From Schnuerera sp. xch1 (GTDB lineage Bacteria > Bacillota > Clostridia > Tissierellales > Tepidimicrobiaceae), in assembly GCF_019931165.1 (NCBI RefSeq), contig NZ_JAIOUP010000005.1:56267-120266 (forward strand): a DNA stretch of 64,000 nt. The letters are read 5' to 3'. Below are positions 27,167-36,995 of this stretch, piece after piece. The number at the start of each line of letters is the position of its first letter. Positions within the stretch are counted from its first letter, which is position 1. The position numbers were made by a program, and so were the translations under genes. The notes under the pieces were generated by a model. The model was given only the letters and a program-made list of their open reading frames with translations. It searched no databases and was not told the DNA's origin.

Positions 27167-27859
27167 TTATAATAATCTACTTATATCCACAACCTTATTA
27201 AAGAATACCAATAATCCAAAGATTATCATAATAATGCCACCAACTTTAGGCAAATATATCATAACCTTTTGAGTTCTTTCAAGAAACTTGCTAAATATAT
27301 TAATAAATAAAGCTGTTAATATAAACGGTATCGCCATGCCTATAGAATAGACTAGTAACAGAAATACTCCTTGAGAAACTGTAGCTGTTCCTCCTGCCAT
27401 AATAAGTATTGAAGCCAATACTGGACCAAAGCAAGGTGTCCAACCAGCTGCAAAAGCCATCCCCATCAATATTGAGCTAAACCAATTCTTAGTTTGTCTA
27501 GGAATACTTACTTTTCTTTCCATACTTAAAAATTTAAAATTAAAAATTCCCATCATACTTAAACCAAAAATTATTATTAAGATTCCACTTATCCTTAAAA
27601 ATATTTCTCTATTTCTTATAAATATTTTCCCTAAAAAACTTGCAGATGTTCCCATTACCATAAATATAATCGTAAATCCTATTATAAAACCAATAGTTCT
27701 AATCAATGCAGTAATTTTTCTTTTCCTTAATTCGCTTTCCATACTAGCACCAGTCATATACATTATATACACTGGGATCATCGGAAGAACACACGGAGAA
27801 AAGAATGATAAAAATCCCGCTCCAAAAGCAATGGGTGTTGAAACATCATTAAGTATCAT
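27167..27859 (-). CDS. ccdA: Cytochrome c biogenesis protein CcdA
   Basis: A 230-residue membrane protein with six hydrophobic segments and the two redox cysteines in FFSPCVLPMIP near residue 22 and GWTPCFGPVL near 140. CcdA carries electrons from cytoplasmic thioredoxin across the membrane. Here the partner is the TlpA-like protein encoded immediately downstream. AGGAGG precedes the ATG. No cytochrome c genes are in the window, so general disulfide reduction is more likely than cytochrome maturation. Confidence 0.93.
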   Translation of the reverse strand: MILNDVSTPIAFGAGFLSFFSPCVLPMIPVYIMYMTGASMESELRKRKITALIRTIGFIIGFTIIFMVMGTSASFLGKIFIRNREIFLRISGILIIIFGLSMMGIFNFKFLSMERKVSIPRQTKNWFSSILMGMAFAAGWTPCFGPVLASILIMAGGTATVSQGVFLLLVYSIGMAIPFILTALFINIFSKFLERTQKVMIYLPKVGGIIMIIFGLLVFFNKVVDISRLL

Positions 27860-27938
27860 AATATAACCTCCTAAAATATTATATACCCCCTATCCCTATA
27901 ATTATAACTGATATTTTTATAAAATCAAATAAAAAAGA

Positions 27939-27967
27939 ATCGTAAGTAAAATAAATTCACTTACGAT
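27939..27967 (-). terminator. Terminator overlapping the tlp stop
   Basis: ATCGTAAGT and ACTTACGAT pair across an 11-base loop and run into TCTTTTTTA on the minus strand. The tlp stop codon lies within it. Confidence 0.8.
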
Positions 27968-28205
27968 CCTTATACCCTTTTTCTTTGGCTATTGCTTCAT
28001 CTCTTATTTCATGCCTCATTGATTTGAGAGATTCAAGTCTTCTTTTATTTTTCTCCTTTAATTCCTCTTTTGTCTTTTCATCATCTGTTTTAGCAATCAT
28101 CTCTTCTGCTAACTCATAATTTTGGATTGTTTTATTAATTTTGAACTGAATTTTGTCTACATTATCTCTTCTATCATCTGGATTTGACTTGGGACTCTTT
28201 TTCAT
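27957..28205 (-). CDS. tlp: Small acid-soluble spore protein Tlp
   Basis: An 82-residue hydrophilic protein. SPKSNPDDRRDNVDKIQ at the start and ESLKSMRHEIRDEAIAKEK near the end match the Tlp family of spore-core proteins in Bacillus and Clostridium. ATG 28205 has AAGGAGA about nine bases upstream; a TTG two codons earlier is less likely. It is a spore-former marker, expected to be transcribed by the forespore sigma factor. Confidence 0.9.
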   Translation of the reverse strand: MKKSPKSNPDDRRDNVDKIQFKINKTIQNYELAEEMIAKTDDEKTKEELKEKNKRRLESLKSMRHEIRDEAIAKEKGYKDRK

Positions 28206-28283
28206 TATCAACGTCTCCTTTTACAGTATAGGGTTCATACTTATTATAACTAATGGTATAATAATTATTCCCTAATTACCTAC

Positions 28284-29099
28284 TTATACAAGTAACAATA
28301 TACTTAATGCCATAATGATCATTCCACCTATTAATCCATAAATTGCAATATGATGTTCTCCATACTTTTCTGCTGTTGGAAGTAATTCATCCAAAGATAT
28401 ATAAACCATAATTCCAGCTACGGAAGCAAATACTACTCCAAAAATCATATCATTCATGAATTTCATCAACACTAGATAAGCCAATAAAGCACCTAGTGGT
28501 TCTGCAAGTCCCGAAATAAAGGAATATTTAAATGCTTTTTTTCGATTCCCGGTTGCATAAAAAATTGGTACTGAAACTGCAATCCCTTCTGGTATATTGT
28601 GTATAGCCACAGCTAAAGCTATGCTTAATCCTAATCTTGAATCTTCCATTGCACTTATAAAAGTAGCTATACCTTCCGGGAAATTATGAATTGCTATTGC
28701 CAAAGCCGAAAAAAGACCCATTCTCATCAAAGTTGCATTTTCTGAATCCTTTTCTTTCATTTCCTTAACATCATACATTTCGTGAGGGTTTTCTGCACTT
28801 GGAACAAATTTATCTATTAAAGCAATTATTGCCATACCTCCAAAAAATGCTATAGTAGTAATCCAATATCCTTGAGTTTGACCATATGTCACTGCTAAAG
28901 AAGCTTTAGCTTCTGCAAATATTTCTACAAATGAAACATATATCATTACTCCTGCTGAAAACCCTAATGCAGCAGATAAAAATTTCTTATTTGTCTGTTT
29001 AGTATAAAATGCTAGTGCACTACCAATACCGGTAGATAATCCTGCAAATAATGTTAAGCCAAAAGCTAATAATACATTACTTGTATCCAAGTTTATCAT
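28284..29099 (-). CDS. ZIP-family metal transporter
   Basis: A 271-residue transporter with eight hydrophobic segments. The metal-binding [10 protein letters not shown] and [11 protein letters not shown] motifs are near residues 139 and 167, with [10 protein letters not shown] near 196, as in ZupT. It imports zinc and perhaps other divalent metals. The ATG at 29099 has AAAGG too close; a TTG three codons later (29090) has better spacing and could be the real start. It stands alone. Confidence 0.9.
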   Translation of the reverse strand: MINLDTSNVLLAFGLTLFAGLSTGIGSALAFYTKQTNKKFLSAALGFSAGVMIYVSFVEIFAEAKASLAVTYGQTQGYWITTIAFFGGMAIIALIDKFVPSAENPHEMYDVKEMKEKDSENATLMRMGLFSALAIAIHNFPEGIATFISAMEDSRLGLSIALAVAIHNIPEGIAVSVPIFYATGNRKKAFKYSFISGLAEPLGALLAYLVLMKFMNDMIFGVVFASVAGIMVYISLDELLPTAEKYGEHHIAIYGLIGGMIIMALSILLLV

Positions 29100-29175
29100 C
29101 CTTTCAACTTCTCAATACAATCATTATCATTGATTCTATGCACCATATATACCCTCTATTCATATTTGTTGAAAT

Positions 29176-30504
29176 TTATTTTCTCTCATTTACTAAAATA
29201 TTTGGTAAAGTATAATATTCTGTTAACCCAGATATTATATTGCTCTTACCAACTCTAGTATAAAGACCTGCAAGTCTTTCATTGTATATAAATAATCCAA
29301 TAATGGTTCCAAATTCCTCTACGAAAGTCTTATTATCTTCAAATGCTACAAATTTCCTAGTACATGGTTCAATAAATTCTTGGTAAATATAATCCTTATC
29401 CCATACTTCTTTTAGTCTCTTTCTCCATTCATCTTTACTAAAATCTCTGCCTACAAATACTCCTCTTGAACCGTTTAAATCAAGAGGTTTCATAATATAT
29501 TTATCTTTATTATTTAATACTTCATTGAAAACCCCTTTATCTCCCTTAAATAATTCCGTATATGGAACATGTTTTTTTATAAATTCCCTCTCCTCTTGAG
29601 ATAAAAATTTTAAGGTATCCTCATCATGTAGAACTTTAAATATTATCTTATTATGCACTACCTGTGACCTAATAGAACCAATTGTACACATAGCTTCGTT
29701 TTTATAAGCCTGTATAAAATCTTGTATTTCTTCTGCCCTTTCTATGAGTTCAAATGTAACCATTCTTCTATAAACTAAATCAATCCTATAATCATCAAAA
29801 TAAAGCTTTCCATCTCTATAGCTTAAGTCTCTAGGATCAGCTATGATACAATTATACCCACTTCTGATGTAAGCACTTTTAAACTCTTCAAATTCCTTAG
29901 AAGTACCACTCTCAGTAAAATCAATTATTGCAACATTAGGTTTAGAGTTGGATGAATCATATTTTCTATATATATCTATACTATCCTTTACCCATTTATC
30001 AAATAACTCAAATAAACTCAACTTATACTTTTGTCTAAATTGTTTCATGGCTTTTGTTTCTAACAGTATTCGTCCTAATGTATTGTCTTCATTCATTGCA
30101 GAAGAACCATCTGTATTTAATTCACAAAACTTAAAGTCCTCATAATCCTTATAGAATACATCGAATCTTCCTATGGGTACATTTATATCATAGCCATTGT
30201 CTAATAGTATTAACTCTTCAAGCAAATTTGAAAATCCAAATTTCTTTCTAAAACTTCCATCCTCTATATATCTATTTATAACCTTATTAGCAATGGAAAT
30301 CATCATATCTCCAATTTTTCTAAAATTATCTACATCTTCCTCTGTAAAAAACATCGGATGATAGAGAAATGGTACAGGTTTTCCTTTATATATTGCATTT
30401 GAGTTGGCAGCCTTTTCTAATGTTACCTTATAGTCCTTTAAATATATTTCTGCATCTTGAACAACCAGCTTTATGTATTCATTGTTTATCTCTGTTGACT
30501 TCAT
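29176..30504 (-). CDS. Glutathionylspermidine synthase-like ATP-grasp protein
   Basis: A 442-residue protein. FKFCELNTDGSSAMNEDNTL near residue 128 and YIMKPLDLNGSRGVFVG near 333 are the two halves of the ATP-grasp site seen in glutathionylspermidine-synthase-like proteins. The N-terminal amidase domain of true GspSA is missing. Such proteins form amide bonds using ATP, on an unknown acceptor. AGGTGATTTA precedes the ATG. The GCS2-like ligase 15 kb away may act in the same pathway. Confidence 0.72.
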   Translation of the reverse strand: MKSTEINNEYIKLVVQDAEIYLKDYKVTLEKAANSNAIYKGKPVPFLYHPMFFTEEDVDNFRKIGDMMISIANKVINRYIEDGSFRKKFGFSNLLEELILLDNGYDINVPIGRFDVFYKDYEDFKFCELNTDGSSAMNEDNTLGRILLETKAMKQFRQKYKLSLFELFDKWVKDSIDIYRKYDSSNSKPNVAIIDFTESGTSKEFEEFKSAYIRSGYNCIIADPRDLSYRDGKLYFDDYRIDLVYRRMVTFELIERAEEIQDFIQAYKNEAMCTIGSIRSQVVHNKIIFKVLHDEDTLKFLSQEEREFIKKHVPYTELFKGDKGVFNEVLNNKDKYIMKPLDLNGSRGVFVGRDFSKDEWRKRLKEVWDKDYIYQEFIEPCTRKFVAFEDNKTFVEEFGTIIGLFIYNERLAGLYTRVGKSNIISGLTEYYTLPNILVNERK

Positions 30505-30624
30505 TAAATCACCTCATAACCAATTACTTTTCTTTCAATAGCTAAAACTTTTCTCATTGATATTGTTATAAATATATTATATAACATAAGTTCTATAATT
30601 TTATAATTTATTTGAAAATATAGC

Positions 30625-30657
30625 AGAAACCCTAAACTCATTGAATTTAGGGTTTCT
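30625..30657 (-). terminator. Terminator after dapA
   Basis: Perfect 12-base arms AGAAACCCTAAA and complement around a nine-base loop, lying 17 bases past the dapA stop on the minus strand. Confidence 0.75.
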
Positions 30658-30673
30658 CTTATTCATTCATAGT

Positions 30674-31555
30674 TTACTGTACACTTGTTCCCAATTTCTC
30701 TAATTCATCTCTTACAATACTTTTCACATCTTCGCTTGCTTCTGTTAATGGCAATCTTAATCCTCCCACTTTAATTCCACTCATATTTAATGCTGCTTTA
30801 ACGGGAATTGGATTTGCAACTACAAATAGCTTGTTAAATATGTCTAGTAGTTTTAAGTGTATTTTCATTGCTCTTCTCGTGTTCCCTGATACAAAGGCAT
30901 CTATCATCTCCTTCATATCTTTACCTACTATATGAGCAGCAACACTGACTATCCCATATACACCAACTGCCATACCTGGCAATGTCATGGAATCATCACC
31001 TGAATAGATTAGGAAATCTTCCGGTGTTCTCTTTACCATCTCAGACATCTGATTTATATTTCCGCTTGCCTCCTTCAATGCTACTATATTGTCTATTTGA
31101 GCTAACTTTGCAACTGTTTCAGGTAATATGTTGCAGCCAGTTCTTCCTGGTACATTGTACAACATAATTGGAGCATCTACAGCTTCTGCAACTTTTTTGA
31201 AATGTACATATAAAGACTTCTGGTCAGGCTTATTATAATAAGGTGACACTACAAGAAGTCCATCTGCTCCTACTTCAATTGCACTTTTAGCATTTTCTAT
31301 AGTAGCTTCAGTGGAGTTTGTACCAACTCCTGCAATTATTGGCACGTCTATATTCTTCTTGATTTCTTTGTATAGTTTTATCTTTTCATCAGAATTTAGC
31401 GTTGGTGATTCTCCTGTAGTCCCTGTTACTACCAAAGCTGTATTCCCTTCTTTAATTAAGTATTTTGCCAATAGAACTGCTGATTCATAATCAACATTCA
31501 AATTCTCATCAAAAGGGGTAACCATTGCTGTAATTAATCTTCCCCAATAAACCAT
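30674..31555 (-). CDS. dapA: 4-hydroxy-tetrahydrodipicolinate synthase DapA
   Basis: A 293-residue class I aldolase that condenses pyruvate with aspartate semialdehyde. VTGTTGESPTLNSDEK near residue 42, YNVPGRTG near 133 and the Schiff-base lysine in IVALKEASGN near 160 are visible. ATG 31555 has AAAGGAGG upstream. It diverges from asd-lysC across 148 bp and lies close to dipicolinate synthase genes, so it can feed both lysine and spore dipicolinic acid. Confidence 0.96.
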   Translation of the reverse strand: MVYWGRLITAMVTPFDENLNVDYESAVLLAKYLIKEGNTALVVTGTTGESPTLNSDEKIKLYKEIKKNIDVPIIAGVGTNSTEATIENAKSAIEVGADGLLVVSPYYNKPDQKSLYVHFKKVAEAVDAPIMLYNVPGRTGCNILPETVAKLAQIDNIVALKEASGNINQMSEMVKRTPEDFLIYSGDDSMTLPGMAVGVYGIVSVAAHIVGKDMKEMIDAFVSGNTRRAMKIHLKLLDIFNKLFVVANPIPVKAALNMSGIKVGGLRLPLTEASEDVKSIVRDELEKLGTSVQ

Positions 31556-31703
31556 CAAAAAACCTCCTTTTAAAATTTATCTATTACATAATATGAAAAC
31601 CTATTAAACATGTTCTTAAATTAAAATTTAACCATTTAAAGTAGTACTGAATATGATGTAACTATCTAAGTTTAAAAGAATATTTGTTTAGGAGGAGATA
31701 TCT

Positions 31704-32714
31704 TTGAAAGCGTACAATGTAGCCATAGTTGGTCCTTTAGGGACTGTAGGAAGAAAGATAATAACTATACTTAGTGAACGTAATTTTCCTATTAATAAAA
31801 TTAAGTTTTTAGGGACACCAAAAAACAAAAATAAGGAAATCATTTTTAATGGTGAAAAATTCTTTACTGAAGTCGCAGAAAAAGGTGATTTTAATGATAT
31901 AGACATAGCATTTTTCTGTGTTGACAGGAGTATTAGTAAATACCTTGCACCTATTGCAGTTAGTAAGGAAGCTGTAGTCATAGATAACAGCAACGCATGG
32001 CGAATGGATGATAATGTTCCTTTAGTAATTCCAGAAGTAAATTCAGAAGATCTTGTGCACCACAAGGGGCTTATAGCAAATCCAAATTGTTCCACAATAC
32101 AGATGCTAGTGCCTTTAAAACCATTACATGATGTTTATAAAATAAAACGAATCGTTGTGTCTACCTATCAGGCAGTATCTGGAAGTGGTAAAAATGCCAT
32201 AAAAGAGTTGACAAATCAAATAACAGATTATTGTTCAGATAAACCTATATCAAATTCTGTTTATCCATATCAAATTCTGTTTAACGCTTTACCCCATATA
32301 GATGAATTCTTAGAAAACGGCTACACTAAAGAAGAAATGAAAATGGTTAACGAGACTAAGAAGATACTGGATAAAAATATTAAAGTATGCTCTACTACAG
32401 TTAGAATTCCAGTCATTAACTGTCATTCAGAATCAGTTAACATACAGACTGAAAAACCTATTTCTGCGGATGAAGCAAGAAAAATATTAAGTGAATCTAA
32501 AGGAATTAAAGTTGTGGATGATCCTAAGTCTGAACTGTATCCTATGCCTATTGATGCTAATGGTAAGGATGAAGTGTTTGTAGGACGAGTCCGAAATGAT
32601 TTCTCAATAAAGAATGGTCTAAATCTATGGATAGTCGCAGATAACCTTCGCAAAGGTGCAGCTCTTAATTCAGTGCAAATTGCTGAAACATTAATAGAAA
32701 AGAATCTATTGTAG
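31704..32714 (+). CDS. asd: Aspartate-semialdehyde dehydrogenase
   Basis: A 336-residue enzyme that reduces aspartyl phosphate with NADPH. The Rossmann motif VGPLGTVGRKI is near residue 8, the catalytic cysteine lies in ANPNCSTIQM near 128, and NCHSESVNIQTEKP near 235 holds the substrate histidine region. It starts at TTG with GGAGGAG upstream. lysC follows 11 bp later. The order matches the dipicolinate/lysine block of sporeformers, in which asd and dapG are next to spoVF genes. Confidence 0.95.
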   Translation: MKAYNVAIVGPLGTVGRKIITILSERNFPINKIKFLGTPKNKNKEIIFNGEKFFTEVAEKGDFNDIDIAFFCVDRSISKYLAPIAVSKEAVVIDNSNAWRMDDNVPLVIPEVNSEDLVHHKGLIANPNCSTIQMLVPLKPLHDVYKIKRIVVSTYQAVSGSGKNAIKELTNQITDYCSDKPISNSVYPYQILFNALPHIDEFLENGYTKEEMKMVNETKKILDKNIKVCSTTVRIPVINCHSESVNIQTEKPISADEARKILSESKGIKVVDDPKSELYPMPIDANGKDEVFVGRVRNDFSIKNGLNLWIVADNLRKGAALNSVQIAETLIEKNLL

Positions 32715-32725
32715 CAGGTGATATT

Positions 32726-33709
32726 ATGGGAATTATTGTACAGAAATTTGGAGGAACATCACTTAGAAATCTTAACAATAAACCTAGTATTCTAAAGCAT
32801 ATAAAAGAGTGCATAAATAGCAGTAACACTCCCGTAATAGTAGTGTCTGCAATGGGCCGAAAAGGTGATCCGTATGCCACCGATACTTTAATTAGACAAT
32901 TGGAACAGATAAATAATAGAATAGACTCTAAGAAAAAGGATTTAATAATGTCCTGTGGTGAAACAATATCAGCATCAGTAGTATCTCATCTATTAGAAGT
33001 AAATAACATTCCTTCTGAACCATTAACTGGATTTCAGGCTGGAATACTAACAGATGATAATTTTAATTCTGCTGAAATAATGAATATTGATGTATGGACT
33101 GTAAAGAAATATATAAGAGAAGGTAAAGTTGTAGTAATAGCAGGATTTCAAGGAGTAACTAAAAATAAGGAGATTACAACATTAGGAAGAGGTGGTAGTG
33201 ATATTACAGCTATTGCCTTAGGTGGCCATTTAAAAGCTGAAAGAGTTGACATATTTACTGATGTACCTGGTGTTGCAATTATAGATCCTAAAATAGTTCC
33301 TTACACTCGCTATATTAAAAAAATATCCTTTGCTGATATGTACAATTTAACATCAAACGGAGTTAAGGTGATGCATCCAAAAGCAGTAGAAATTGCAAAT
33401 AAATTTAATATTCCCGTTAGGGTTACGTCAGCTTATTTAAATTTACCTGGTACTCTTATTTCAAATGAAAATAGTAATGAAAAAATAATTGGAATAGCTA
33501 TAAATCATAAAGAAGAACATGTTATTTTTACTACTTTTTTTAACATAGAATGCAGGGATACTATCACGAAGGATTTTAAAAATTTTTACACTGCTAATAA
33601 GAAAGATATTGTGGATATGCTATACGATAATAGGAAAATATCCATAATAACAAATACTAATAATATTCCACATTTCGCCCAACAGCTATATAATAATCTA
33701 ATTAAATAA
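32726..33709 (+). CDS. lysC: Aspartokinase (short, single ACT-like C-terminus)
   Basis: A 327-residue kinase that phosphorylates aspartate. KFGGTSLRN is near residue 6, VIAGFQGVT near 137, TLGRGGSDITAIALG near 150 and VMHPKAVEIA near 205. The catalytic part ends near residue 235. The remaining 90 residues can hold only one ACT-type unit, so it is about 70-80 residues shorter than usual class aspartokinases. It probably has altered feedback control. It is co-transcribed with asd and ends in a bidirectional terminator. Confidence 0.92.
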   Translation: MGIIVQKFGGTSLRNLNNKPSILKHIKECINSSNTPVIVVSAMGRKGDPYATDTLIRQLEQINNRIDSKKKDLIMSCGETISASVVSHLLEVNNIPSEPLTGFQAGILTDDNFNSAEIMNIDVWTVKKYIREGKVVVIAGFQGVTKNKEITTLGRGGSDITAIALGGHLKAERVDIFTDVPGVAIIDPKIVPYTRYIKKISFADMYNLTSNGVKVMHPKAVEIANKFNIPVRVTSAYLNLPGTLISNENSNEKIIGIAINHKEEHVIFTTFFNIECRDTITKDFKNFYTANKKDIVDMLYDNRKISIITNTNNIPHFAQQLYNNLIK

Positions 33710-33717
33710 CCACTTTA

Positions 33718-33746
33718 AAACAGAGACCTTAATTGAGTCTCTGTTT
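33718..33746. terminator. Bidirectional terminator between lysC and dpaB
   Basis: AAACAGAGAC and GTCTCTGTTT are exact complements around a nine-base loop, between converging genes. Confidence 0.8.
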
Positions 33747-34323
33747 ATTCTAAAATCGGTTGAATTTGTTTTTCCAATAAAGCTTCCTTAATAGTTGGTT
33801 CAATCTTTTCAAAGTTTGCTATCATTGAATTAGGTTTCCCTGTTGGATTATCTTGTTTAAAAGGAACAAAATACACATTTTTCATGTTCAAAAGCATGCC
33901 TATGTTCTTAGCATTGGCTCCCAATGCATCATTAGTTGCAATAGCTAACACTAAAGGCTTCTGATTTCTTAAATGTGCTTTACATGCCATAGTTACTGGA
34001 GTATCTGTTATAGCGCTAGCTAATTTAGCTAATGTATTACCAGTACAAGGCACTACTATCATTATGTCTAACTTTAATTCAGGTCCAACAGGCTCTGCAT
34101 CTACAATAGTTGAAATTAATTCCTTACCAGTTATTTTACTTAATTTGTTTTTCCATTCATCAGCTTCGCCAAATCTTGTGTTAATAGAATCTACATTATA
34201 TGAGATTATTGGATATAAATCGGCTCCTTTACCAGCAAGTCTCTCTATCTCTGGAAATACATATTGAAAATTACAGAAGGATCCTGTTAATCCCAATCCT
34301 ATTTTAATCCCTTCCAATGTCAT
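33745..34323 (-). CDS. dpaB: Dipicolinate synthase subunit B (SpoVFB)
   Basis: A 192-residue flavoprotein-like subunit. It has GLTGSFCNFQYVFPEIE near residue 11, VVPCTGNTLAKLASAITDTPV near 88 and CKAHLRNQKPLVLAI near 113, typical of SpoVFB. Together with DpaA it makes dipicolinic acid in the mother cell during sporulation. It starts two bases after the dpaA stop, with GAAAGGGG-type upstream purines inside dpaA. This makes the organism a user of the DpaAB route rather than the EtfA route of some clostridia. Confidence 0.94.
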   Translation of the reverse strand: MTLEGIKIGLGLTGSFCNFQYVFPEIERLAGKGADLYPIISYNVDSINTRFGEADEWKNKLSKITGKELISTIVDAEPVGPELKLDIMIVVPCTGNTLAKLASAITDTPVTMACKAHLRNQKPLVLAIATNDALGANAKNIGMLLNMKNVYFVPFKQDNPTGKPNSMIANFEKIEPTIKEALLEKQIQPILE

Positions 34324-34325
34324 CT

Positions 34326-35156
34326 TTATATACCCCTTTCTTCAATAATATTATATATGGTTTCCTTAATGACCATAGCAGCAGTTACTGGAGCAATCTT
34401 CCCTGGTAATCCTAAAGCATGAATTGTTTTTATTCCTAATTTATCTGCTACATCAAAATCAACTCCTCCCGGTTTTGAAGCTACATCAATTACCAAAGTT
34501 TCTTTCTTTATATGGCTTAATGTATCCTTGTTGAGTACCAGAGATGGAATTGTATTGAACACTACATCCATATCATGAATATGTCTATCCAATTCTCTAA
34601 GCAATATAGGTGTATACCTTAAACTTCTAATCCATGCCATATCACTATACTTTCTTGCTGCTACATAAACATTGGCTCCTATTCCATAGAGCATACTAGC
34701 CAAAGTTTTGCCTATCCTTCCAAATCCTAATACTAAAGCATTAGAACTATGTAAAGTTATAGGCATACGTTCTAATGCAATTTTAATAGCTCCTTCAGCC
34801 GTTGGAATAGCATTTAAAATCTGCATTTCTTCTCTCTTAAAATAATCAATAATAGTAATACCATATTCTTTTGCTTTTAGAATATGGTTGTCATTTATTT
34901 TCCCAGCTATAAAAGGCTGGTTGCTATCTATTTTCTCTAAAACTGTTTCTATTGATATTTTTTTATCGTGAAAATGTGCATTTAATGTTTTATTGTCATA
35001 TGAAAGAGGCAGCGGTCCAATTATTATTTCAGAATTTCTAAAGTCTAAACCATGAATATGTGACTTTAACACATTGTGTCCATCCTTATCAAGAAGACTT
35101 GCTAGTTCTAAATTGCGTTCATCCCCTCCTAATACCATAAAATTCTTCTTTTTCAT
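34326..35156 (-). CDS. dpaA: Dipicolinate synthase subunit A (SpoVFA)
   Basis: A 276-residue NAD(P)-binding subunit. The Rossmann motif VLGFGRIGKTLASML is near residue 142, GPLPLSYDN near 47, and VIDVASKPGGVDFD near 225. DpaA supplies the oxidoreductase part of dipicolinate synthase. GGAGGG precedes the ATG. dpaA and dpaB form one unit, separated from asd-lysC by a terminator, an order altered from the single spoVFA-spoVFB-asd-dapG-dapA run of Bacillus. Confidence 0.94.
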   Translation of the reverse strand: MKKKNFMVLGGDERNLELASLLDKDGHNVLKSHIHGLDFRNSEIIIGPLPLSYDNKTLNAHFHDKKISIETVLEKIDSNQPFIAGKINDNHILKAKEYGITIIDYFKREEMQILNAIPTAEGAIKIALERMPITLHSSNALVLGFGRIGKTLASMLYGIGANVYVAARKYSDMAWIRSLRYTPILLRELDRHIHDMDVVFNTIPSLVLNKDTLSHIKKETLVIDVASKPGGVDFDVADKLGIKTIHALGLPGKIAPVTAAMVIKETIYNIIEERGI

Positions 35157-35213
35157 GTAATCCCTCCAATATGAAAAATATTGACGACTAATATATATAC
35201 TATGTCAAAAAAT

Positions 35214-35345
35214 TTATGGTGTTACATAAATTCCCTGCCAAGTTCCAAGCTTTAATTCCCCATTTTCGATTATAATACTACAGGATGAACCTGTTAGGGA
35301 AGCCTTTATATGTGCATGGGAATTACTTATCCTTTTAAATATCAA
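35214..35345 (-). pseudogene. YjbQ-family (UPF0047) C-terminal remnant
   Basis: A frame of about 43 codons before the stop at 35216-35214 reads NSHAHIKASLTG and GELKLGTWQGIY, the conserved end of YjbQ proteins (normally about 130-140 residues). No start or N-terminal two thirds exist; the frame begins right after the MATE pseudogene stop. It is a gene relic. Confidence 0.7.
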
Positions 35346-35352
35346 TAACAAA

Positions 35353-36739
35353 TTAATATATATCTACGTGCTTCCATTTTCCTTTTTTGAAAATATAATA
35401 CGACATTAATCCAGAAATAAACGCAGATGCACTAATAGCAATCCATACTCCTGTAGATTGTAGATTCAACACAAGCGCTAAAACATAAGCAAGTGTAACT
35501 CTAATTATCAGCCAGGATATAAAAGTTACCCAAAATGGAACTTTCGTATATCTAGCTCCTTGCATAGTTCTAGATAAAGTAATTGTTACTGCATGTAAGG
35601 GCTCGGATATTCCAATTATTATAAGAAAAGTCCTTCCTATTTCTAAAACATCAGGATTTGCTTCATCTAAAAAAACTTAATAAAAGGTGTTGAAAAAACT
35701 GCAAATATAAATGCAAGACCTCCCATTAAACAAGCTGCTAATATAGCACAAGCTCTACCACTTCTTTCAGCACATTTCAACTTATCTGCGCCTATATTCA
35801 TACCTGACAGTGTTGCTGCAGCAACTCCTACGGTTAATCCAGGCATTAATGCATACTGATTTAAATTAGTCCCTATAACATAGGATGGCACAGCCGCGTC
35901 TGCCCTAACTGTTCTTGCCAATATAGCAAATAATAAAAATCTACTTATATTTCTTGAAAGTCCTTGAAAAGCAGCAGGTATACCAATGTTTACAATCTGT
36001 TTTGATACACTCCAAATAGGTTTTATCATGTCTTTAAATTCAACTTTTATAACAAACTTTCCACTAAGTAGTGCACCCCATTCTAAAGCACTTCCTACAA
36101 GACGAGAAATACCTGAGCCTAAAGCTGCACCCATAACTCCCAGCTCAGGGAATATCCAAACACCATATATGAATAGATAATTTCCTATTATATTTACAAT
36201 ATTCATTATGATGTCTATTATTAGTGGCGTTTTTGTATCTCCAGCACCTTGAAATATGGCTCTACCAATAAAATGTAACAGAAAAAATGGCATACATAAA
36301 AAAAGACATTTATATACTGTTGTGCTAAGAGTAATACATTGTTACTAATACCTAAAAGCTGTAATATTGATTTATTAGTCAGAAGACCGAACGGAATCAT
36401 GAAGGCCGCTCCTAAAAGACATAGAAAAAATGATTGTCCTGCACTAATGGACGTACTCTTCTTATCACCCTTGCCCATTGCACGAGAAACCATTGCAATA
36501 GTACCTGTAGATACTGCCATTACCGGCACCATTATTAACATAATAACATTCCTACCAGTCCCTACTGCAGAAATAGCATCTACTCCTATAGAGCTTACCA
36601 TCTTTATATCTATTGTTCCAACAGATACCTGCAACAACGATTGTATAACAATAGGCCAAGCTAAATACACAGTATTAAAATACAAGTTGTCATTGTTTAG
36701 TAAAAATTCTGTCTTTTTGTCATGTACTTTGGTATTCAA
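35353..36739 (-). pseudogene. MATE-family efflux transporter with two frameshifts
   Basis: Three frames make one MATE protein of about 462 residues, the normal length. The N-terminal piece runs from 36739 (TTG with GGGAGA upstream) to about 36300, the middle from about 36300 to 35667, and the C-terminal piece to 35353. Each junction lies at a run of seven T on the coding strand (near 36305 and 35672), and each is mended by adding one base. No other damage is visible. It may be truly broken, phase-variable, or a homopolymer error in the sequence. Confidence 0.85.
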
Positions 36740-36995
36740 TTTAAGTCTCCCTTATCTAGCCACATTATAACATTTTGATACTGTAATATCTAGGAAGCCG
36801 AAATAATTATTTTATGATTTTAGTATCATATATATGTATGAGCAAATATTTTATATTAATACAAACCACTATATTTAGTAAAAGGCAAAAAACCTCTCTA
36901 TATTTTTTACAACTAATGAAAATACCCATATATTGAATAATATTAGTCTTCATGTTAAAATCATATAAACAATTAATCTAGATTGGAGAGATTAT

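Noticed and set aside
31556..31703. Lysine riboswitch between dapA and asd
   Set aside because: The 148-bp divergent gap is too short and too AT-rich and shows no lysine-riboswitch core.
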